This document shows positions 59,638 through 64,000 of a stretch of DNA of 64,000 nucleotides, piece after piece. The position numbers and the translations under genes are program-made. The stretch comes from Gilvirhabdus luticola (lineage in GTDB: Bacteria; Bacteroidota; Bacteroidia; Flavobacteriales; Flavobacteriaceae). A model generated the notes under the pieces. The model was given only the letters and a program-made list of their open reading frames with translations, was not told the DNA's origin and searched no databases. The stretch lies in assembly GCF_032583975.1 (NCBI RefSeq), contig NZ_JAWHTF010000002.1, one strand, 5' to 3'. Position 1 is the first letter of the stretch. Every line of letters begins with the position of its first letter.

Positions 59638-60609
59638 ATGAGTAAGGTAAAATATTATTACGATTCTGAAACTCTTTCATATAGAAAGATTGAACGCAAA
59701 AAAAGAACTACTCTTAAATATATATTTGGTTTTTTATTATCCTCTGCCTTGTTTGGTTTCATCTTTGTTTTTATTGCCAGTCAATTTGTTGAATCACCAA
59801 AAGAAAAAGCCCTTAAACGAGAATTGGCAAATATGGAATTTCAATATGAGCTGCTAAATAAAAAAATGGACGAAGCTGAATCTGTTTTGGCTAGCATAGA
59901 AGATAGAGATAACAATATTTATCGTTTATATTTTGAAGCAAATCCAATTCCGGCTGAACAACGCAGAGCTGGTTTTGGTGGTATAAACAGATACAAAAAC
60001 CTTGAAGGCTTTGATAATTCCAAGCTAATTATAGAAAGTAACAAGCGTATAGATATTCTTCAAAAACAGATTGTTGTACAATCGAAATCTTTAGATGAAA
60101 TTGTAAAACTTGCCGAAGAGAAAGAAAAGTTCTTGGCCGCTATTCCTGCAATCCAACCCGTAAATAATGAAGATTTAACTAGAATGGCATCAGGTTTTGG
60201 TATGCGTTCAGATCCGTTTACCAAAGCTAGAAAAATGCATTGGGGAATGGACTTTACTTCTCCAAGGGGAACACCTGTTTATGCTACAGGTGATGGCGTG
60301 GTAAAACGTGCAGATGCAGGAGCTGCAGGATATGGTAGGCATATTAGGATTGACCATGGCTATGGTTATACTAGCCTATATGCACATTTGTACAAGTATA
60401 ATGTAAAAAAGAACCAAAAGGTTAAACGTGGAGATATTATTGGGTTTGTCGGTAGTACTGGAAGATCTGAAGCACCACATTTACATTATGAAATCTTTAA
60501 GAACGAACAACGCATAAACCCCATTAATTTCTATTATGGTAGTTTGACCGCTGAGGAGTTTAATGACCTATTAGAACAAGCATCACAAGAAAACCAATCG
60601 TTAGATTAA
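59638..60609 (+). CDS. M23-family peptidoglycan endopeptidase
   Basis: A 323-residue protein with one membrane helix at about 27-49, a coiled-coil region (about 55-90 and 128-165), and a C-terminal M23 (LytM) domain. The zinc ligands are His201 and Asp205 (HWGMD) and His283 (HLHYE), with His250 (YAHL) also conserved, so the site is intact. It should cut peptide crosslinks in the periplasm. Proteins with this layout act in cell separation or wall growth. Its stop codon overlaps the start of the MerR gene by one base (TAATG), so the two are coupled. Confidence 0.9.
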   Translation: MSKVKYYYDSETLSYRKIERKKRTTLKYIFGFLLSSALFGFIFVFIASQFVESPKEKALKRELANMEFQYELLNKKMDEAESVLASIEDRDNNIYRLYFEANPIPAEQRRAGFGGINRYKNLEGFDNSKLIIESNKRIDILQKQIVVQSKSLDEIVKLAEEKEKFLAAIPAIQPVNNEDLTRMASGFGMRSDPFTKARKMHWGMDFTSPRGTPVYATGDGVVKRADAGAAGYGRHIRIDHGYGYTSLYAHLYKYNVKKNQKVKRGDIIGFVGSTGRSEAPHLHYEIFKNEQRINPINFYYGSLTAEEFNDLLEQASQENQSLD

Positions 60610-60938
60610 TGTATATAGACTTACCAGAGAAAAGATATTATGGTATTGGCGAAGTCGCCAAAGCCTTTGGTGTTAACACCTCCTTAATTCGATTTTGGGA
60701 AAAGGAATTTGATGTCATTAAACCCAAGAAAAATGCCAAAGGCAACCGTAAGTTTACTCCCGAAGATATTAAAAATCTACAGTTTATCTACCACTTGGTT
60801 AAAGAGCGTGGTTTCACTTTAGAAGGTGCTAAAACCCATTTAAAAGAAGAGAAAAAGCAGTCTCTAAATAATTTCGAAATCATTAGCAAATTAGAAAACA
60901 TTAAGACCCAACTTATCAAAATTAAATTAGAGCTGTAA
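60609..60938 (+). CDS. MerR-family transcriptional regulator, short form
   Basis: A 109-residue protein with an N-terminal MerR helix-turn-helix and wing (YYGIGEVAKAFGVNTSLIRFWEKEFDVI and NGNRKFTPEDI-like NAKGNRKFTPEDI, about 9-58) and a short dimerisation helix. It has no cysteine or ligand-binding domain, so it belongs to the small group that responds to no metal. Its start overlaps the M23 peptidase stop. Translational coupling suggests it works with cell-wall functions or controls that gene, but this is only inference. Confidence 0.87.
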   Translation: MYIDLPEKRYYGIGEVAKAFGVNTSLIRFWEKEFDVIKPKKNAKGNRKFTPEDIKNLQFIYHLVKERGFTLEGAKTHLKEEKKQSLNNFEIISKLENIKTQLIKIKLEL

Positions 60939-61008
60939 CATTTCTTTCTATTAGATACTAATAGAGTAGATTATAACATTCTAAACACTAACACAAAACA
61001 TACGTACT

Positions 61009-61608
61009 ATGAAAAAATGGCTTATCCCTTTAATAATAATTGTCATTGTTATTTTTGGAATTTACAAATGGGCAGTAGGAATCAATAATACATCTGTAAC
61101 ATTAGAGGCTGACGCAAAAACCGCGTGGTCTAATGTTGAGAGTTCTTACCAACGAAGAAACGATCTGATAGGCAACCTTGTAAAAACCGTTCAAGGTGCT
61201 GCAGATTTTGAGCGTACTACTTTACGCGAAGTTATTGAAGCTCGTGCCAAAGCAACCTCTACAACTATTGATGCCAATAATATTACCGCAGAGAATATGG
61301 CTGCATTTCAACAAGCTCAAAGTGGATTAAGTGGTGCTTTATCTAAATTATTAGTCTCTGTTGAGCGCTATCCAGAACTTAAAGCAAATCAAAATTTTCT
61401 TGAATTACAGTCTCAACTAGAAGGTACGGAGAACAGAATTAATGTAGCTCGTGATCGTTATAATGAAGCCGTAAACAAATACGATATTTATACCACTAAA
61501 TTTCCAAATAAAATATTGGCTAGCATGTTTGGATTTAAAGAGATGGCGCGTTATAAGGCAGATCCAGGAAGCGAAAACGCACCTAATGTAGATTTTGATT
61601 TTAATTAA
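61009..61608 (+). CDS. LemA family protein
   Basis: A 199-residue protein with an N-terminal membrane helix (about 3-22) and a long helical bundle characteristic of LemA: SVTLEADAKTAWSNVESSYQRRNDLIGNLVKTVQG and ERYPELKANQNFLELQSQLEGTENRI. The function of LemA proteins is not fixed; they often occur next to TPM-domain proteins, as here. The two TPM genes follow with gaps of 5 and 0 bases, so the three form one operon. The helix and N-terminus suggest a periplasmic domain tethered to the inner membrane. Confidence 0.92.
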   Translation: MKKWLIPLIIIVIVIFGIYKWAVGINNTSVTLEADAKTAWSNVESSYQRRNDLIGNLVKTVQGAADFERTTLREVIEARAKATSTTIDANNITAENMAAFQQAQSGLSGALSKLLVSVERYPELKANQNFLELQSQLEGTENRINVARDRYNEAVNKYDIYTTKFPNKILASMFGFKEMARYKADPGSENAPNVDFDFN

Positions 61609-61613
61609 TCATC

Positions 61614-62054
61614 ATGTCTTTAAATATTGAAGAATTTTTAAGCACAACAGAAGAGCAAGAGATTGTTGAGGCCATTCGTATTGCCGAACAAAACACTTCG
61701 GGTGAGATACGTGTTCATTTAGAAAATTCATCAAAAGGCAATATTGAAAAAAGAGCTTTAGAAGTTTTCTATACTCTAAAAATGGAAAACACCAAACTCC
61801 AAAACGCTGTATTGATTTATGTTGCTGTAAATGATAAACAATTTGCCATTTATGGTGACCAAGGTATTAATCATGTAGTGCCCTCAAATTTTTGGGATAG
61901 TACTAAAAATCTTATAGAACAACATTTTAAGAAAGGACAATTTAAACAAGGGTTGATTGATGGTATCTTGAAAGCTGGAGAGCAGCTTAAACTTCATTTC
62001 CCAATTGCTATAAATGACATCAACGAATTACCAAACGATATAACTACATCCTAA
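61614..62054 (+). CDS. TPM-domain protein, soluble form
   Basis: A 146-residue protein consisting of a TPM domain (Psb32/YgcG type) and no membrane helix or signal peptide. Motifs include EAIRIAEQNTSGEIRVHLENSS near 20-41, and AIYGDQGINHVVP near 81-93. The paired genes LemA-TPM-TPM are common in Bacteroidota. It begins 5 bases after LemA, and its stop codon directly abuts the start of the second TPM gene. The lack of a signal is notable, because most TPM proteins are exported; it may be held on the cytoplasmic side. Confidence 0.87.
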   Translation: MSLNIEEFLSTTEEQEIVEAIRIAEQNTSGEIRVHLENSSKGNIEKRALEVFYTLKMENTKLQNAVLIYVAVNDKQFAIYGDQGINHVVPSNFWDSTKNLIEQHFKKGQFKQGLIDGILKAGEQLKLHFPIAINDINELPNDITTS

Positions 62055-62867
62055 ATGAAATCTATTCAACATATATGGCTTTTAGGATTTATACTTTTTT
62101 CGTCCTTACAGATAAGTTATGCGCAGTTTGACATACCTAAAAAACCAGAATTTCAAACCAGTGTTTACGATTATGTTGATCTTCTTTCTTCTTTTGACAG
62201 ATTAAATTTAGAGGAAAAACTAATTCAATATTCGGACACAACTTCCACCCAAATCGTCATTGCTATTATTAGTTCAACCGAAGAAGAAAATATCAATTAT
62301 CTTGGTGCTCAATGGGCACATTCATGGGGCATTGGTCAAGCCAAAGAAGACAATGGGGTTTTTATTCTTTTAGCAAAAGATGACCGAAAAATAGGGATCA
62401 ATACAGGCTATGGTGTAGAACATTTATTAACCGATGCCATGTCTAAACGAATTATAGAGCGAGACATTATTCCTTATTTTAAAAATGGTGATTATTATGG
62501 TGGTTTAAATCGAGGTTCTGACGCTATTTTTGAAGTCTTAATGGGAGAATATCAAGGGTCTAGACCATCAAGCTCAAATGGTTTCCCAATTGGATTGTTA
62601 CTTCTCTTATTCATCATATTCATCATCCTTATTATTGCACTTTCTAAAAGCAGACGTGGAGGTGGAAGAAACAAAGGAAACCGATCAGGAGGCATTAGCA
62701 TTCTGGATGCCATTATTTTGAGCAATATGGGCCGAGGCAATTATAAAGGTCGTTCTTCTGCTGGTGGCTTTGGTGGTTGGTCTGGCGGTAGTAGTTCTGG
62801 CGGTGGCTTTGGAGGAGGTTTTGGCGGCGGAGGCTTTGGTGGTGGCGGTGCCTCTGGTGGTTGGTAA
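62055..62867 (+). CDS. TPM-domain membrane protein with glycine-rich tail (YgcG-like)
   Basis: A 270-residue protein with a signal peptide (ending QISYAQ), a TPM domain at about 33-165 (NTGYGVEHLLTDAMSKRIIERD), one membrane helix at about 178-196, and a C-terminal tail rich in Gly and Ser. The tail repeats GGFGGG-type units and ends GGGASGGW. Such tails are typical of YgcG-like TPM proteins. The TPM part should face the periplasm. It is the last gene of the LemA operon and starts directly at the stop of the soluble TPM gene. Confidence 0.9.
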   Translation: MKSIQHIWLLGFILFSSLQISYAQFDIPKKPEFQTSVYDYVDLLSSFDRLNLEEKLIQYSDTTSTQIVIAIISSTEEENINYLGAQWAHSWGIGQAKEDNGVFILLAKDDRKIGINTGYGVEHLLTDAMSKRIIERDIIPYFKNGDYYGGLNRGSDAIFEVLMGEYQGSRPSSSNGFPIGLLLLLFIIFIILIIALSKSRRGGGRNKGNRSGGISILDAIILSNMGRGNYKGRSSAGGFGGWSGGSSSGGGFGGGFGGGGFGGGGASGGW

Positions 62868-62870
62868 TTT

Positions 62871-62916
62871 CAGTATTCAGTTTGCAGTAACCTGTTGGCA
62901 GTCCTCAATTGCAGTA
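62871..62916. repeat. Degenerate CAGT-rich repeat after the TPM operon
   Basis: A stretch of about 45 bases carries spaced CAGT units (CAGTATTCAGTTTGCAGTAA, then GGCAGTCC and TTGCAGTAG) just after the stop codon. It resembles short degenerate repeats seen between genes in flavobacteria. No coding or terminator function is evident. Confidence 0.55.
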
Positions 62917-63006
62917 GTTTCTATTTCTTTTTAATCGTTTCAAATTTTATTCCTACATTTAGAAAACCAACTATCTACTCATTTCCTACATTACTAATTT
63001 TAAGTA

Positions 63007-63786
63007 ATGATTAATTTCTTCAGAAAAATTCGTCACACTGTTTTAAGTGAAGGAAAAACAATTAAGTATTTTAAATATGCTGTTGGAGAGATTATTCTTG
63101 TTGTTGTTGGTATTTTAATTGCATTGCAGATTAACAACTGGAATGAAAATAGAAAGGAAACTAATTTAGAACTGAAGTATTTGCAAAGCATACAAAAAGA
63201 CCTCAACAATGATATCAAATATTATGATCGCCGGATAAAGGAGGCCCAAAATAATATTGAAAATTATTATAGAGTAGTAGACGGAATGTATCAAACGCAA
63301 AAAAACTTCGAAGAGTATGCAAGACTATTCGAATCCTTTGATTTCCCTGCAGAGCATCTTACTATTCAAAATTTCACATTCAACGAATTGGTGAGCAGTG
63401 GAAATATTGGTATAATAAAAAATAAAGTACTTAAAGATTCCATTGCAAGCCTATATAAAATATCAGAAGAAAAAGCGAAATATATTCAAGAGTTTAACGA
63501 ATTTACAGCGAATAACATATTGAACATATGGGGACATCCTGACTTGCCTTTTTCTTGGCTATATGCTAGCCGAAAAAACGTATTATTCAATAAAAAGGTC
63601 ATGTCTCATGGTTTGGAATGGGACTTTATTAATGACCCAAATTCTCTACCTTTCAAACTAATAAGAAATAATATTGGTCTATATTATGTTAAACTCAAGG
63701 ACTTTATAGAAAAGTTTGAAAACTTAAGAACAAAATCAATTGAAACGGTCGATATGATACAGAACGAACTGTACAAAAGAACGTGA
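63007..63786 (+). CDS. DUF6090 family membrane protein, copy 3
   Basis: A 259-residue DUF6090 protein with the conserved N-terminal module FFRKIR ... KYFKYAVGEIILVVVGILIALQINNWNENRK. A membrane helix lies at about 27-43. The remaining 200 residues are charged, helical and differ from copies 1 and 2. The fourth copy starts 13 bases after it, so this is the first of a second tandem. Function unknown. Confidence 0.85.
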   Translation: MINFFRKIRHTVLSEGKTIKYFKYAVGEIILVVVGILIALQINNWNENRKETNLELKYLQSIQKDLNNDIKYYDRRIKEAQNNIENYYRVVDGMYQTQKNFEEYARLFESFDFPAEHLTIQNFTFNELVSSGNIGIIKNKVLKDSIASLYKISEEKAKYIQEFNEFTANNILNIWGHPDLPFSWLYASRKNVLFNKKVMSHGLEWDFINDPNSLPFKLIRNNIGLYYVKLKDFIEKFENLRTKSIETVDMIQNELYKRT

Positions 63787-63799
63787 ATAAATTATTAGT

Positions 63800-64000
63800 A
63801 TGATTAACTTTTTCAGAAAAATACGTAAACGACTAGCTGACGAAAACAAATTTTCAAAATATTTTAGATATGCCTTTGGAGAAGTCGTACTTATTATGCT
63901 TGGTATTTTTATGGCATTACAATTAAATAATTGGAACGAAAACCGTAAGCAGGAGGCACAATTTAAAGTAACGTTAGAGCAATTATATAGCTCCATGACT
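63800..64000 (+). CDS. DUF6090 family membrane protein, copy 4 (partial, runs off the window)
   Basis: The first 67 codons are present; the gene continues past the right edge. They contain FFRKIR and KYFRYAFGEVVLIMLGIFMALQLNNWNENRK, the family module with its membrane helix at about 27-43. It begins 13 bases after copy 3 on the same strand. The array may well continue in the neighbouring sequence. Confidence 0.85.
   Translation, partial: MINFFRKIRKRLADENKFSKYFRYAFGEVVLIMLGIFMALQLNNWNENRKQEAQFKVTLEQLYSSMT

Noticed and set aside
1..64000. CRISPR array, insertion sequence or prophage
   Set aside because: No regularly spaced repeats, transposase genes or phage structural genes were found in any frame.

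Overview
The window is chromosomal DNA from a low-GC member of the Bacteroidota, almost certainly family Flavobacteriaceae; the genus cannot be fixed by reading. Three things point there. Promoters have the Bacteroidota -7 element TAnnTTTG, in several cases with an upstream TTG or TTTG. Start codons lack Shine-Dalgarno sequences, with rpsU as the clear exception. The hypothetical families are typical of the group (DUF6090, DUF2851, DUF3467, DUF4136, DUF5522, GSCFA, YiaAB).

Layout. 0.1-6.5 kb: a DUF819 membrane protein, a DUF4369 lipoprotein, a minus-strand operon idi-queD-manA-small helical protein, prfC and a 4Fe-4S mono-cluster protein. 6.5-21.8 kb, all on the minus strand: the core information-processing block. 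Read in transcription order it runs rpsU, a XerC/D-type recombinase, hpf, tRNA-Thr(TGT), tRNA-Tyr, tRNA-Gly, tRNA-Thr(GGT), tuf, tRNA-Trp, secE, nusG, rplK, rplA, rplJ, rplL, rpoB, rpoC, DUF3467. The tRNA-tuf order is the same as thrU-tyrU-glyT-thrT-tufB in Escherichia coli. 21.8-28.2 kb: an acyl-CoA dehydrogenase, a ComEA-like helix-hairpin-helix protein, an AgcS-type symporter, a potassium channel with RCK domain, a PspC protein and a DUF2851 protein.

28.2-38.5 kb is the accessory part. It holds an AraC regulator, secreted and lipoprotein genes (including a predicted surface-anchored cyclase/formamidase), two tandem DUF6090 genes, a decayed sugar MFS transporter, a membrane-spanning AraC-type regulator with a TPR sensor half, and proteins with internal duplications. 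38.6-50 kb has paired alpha/beta hydrolases, an M49-like metallopeptidase, YiaAB, a helical-repeat protein, a Spy-like protein, the operon ending in hemL, and DUF4136. 49.4-59.5 kb is amino-acid metabolism (aromatic amino acid hydroxylase, ilvE, enoyl-CoA hydratase, threonine dehydratase-like, rhodanese, a Tat-exported HisC-like aminotransferase), GSCFA and alaS. 59.6-64 kb has an M23 peptidase with a MerR regulator, a LemA-TPM-TPM operon, and the start of a second DUF6090 tandem that runs off the right edge.

The most interesting items are these. A palindromic TGACA-ended repeat sits inside, and is translated as part of, the GSCFA gene, with two related elements nearby. The tRNA-tuf promoter is built into the left arm of the preceding terminator. 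The only strong Shine-Dalgarno site lies on rpsU. The DUF6090 paralogues share a near-invariant N-terminal membrane module and have divergent remainders. A PLP aminotransferase carries a Tat signal. No CRISPR array, insertion sequence or prophage was seen.
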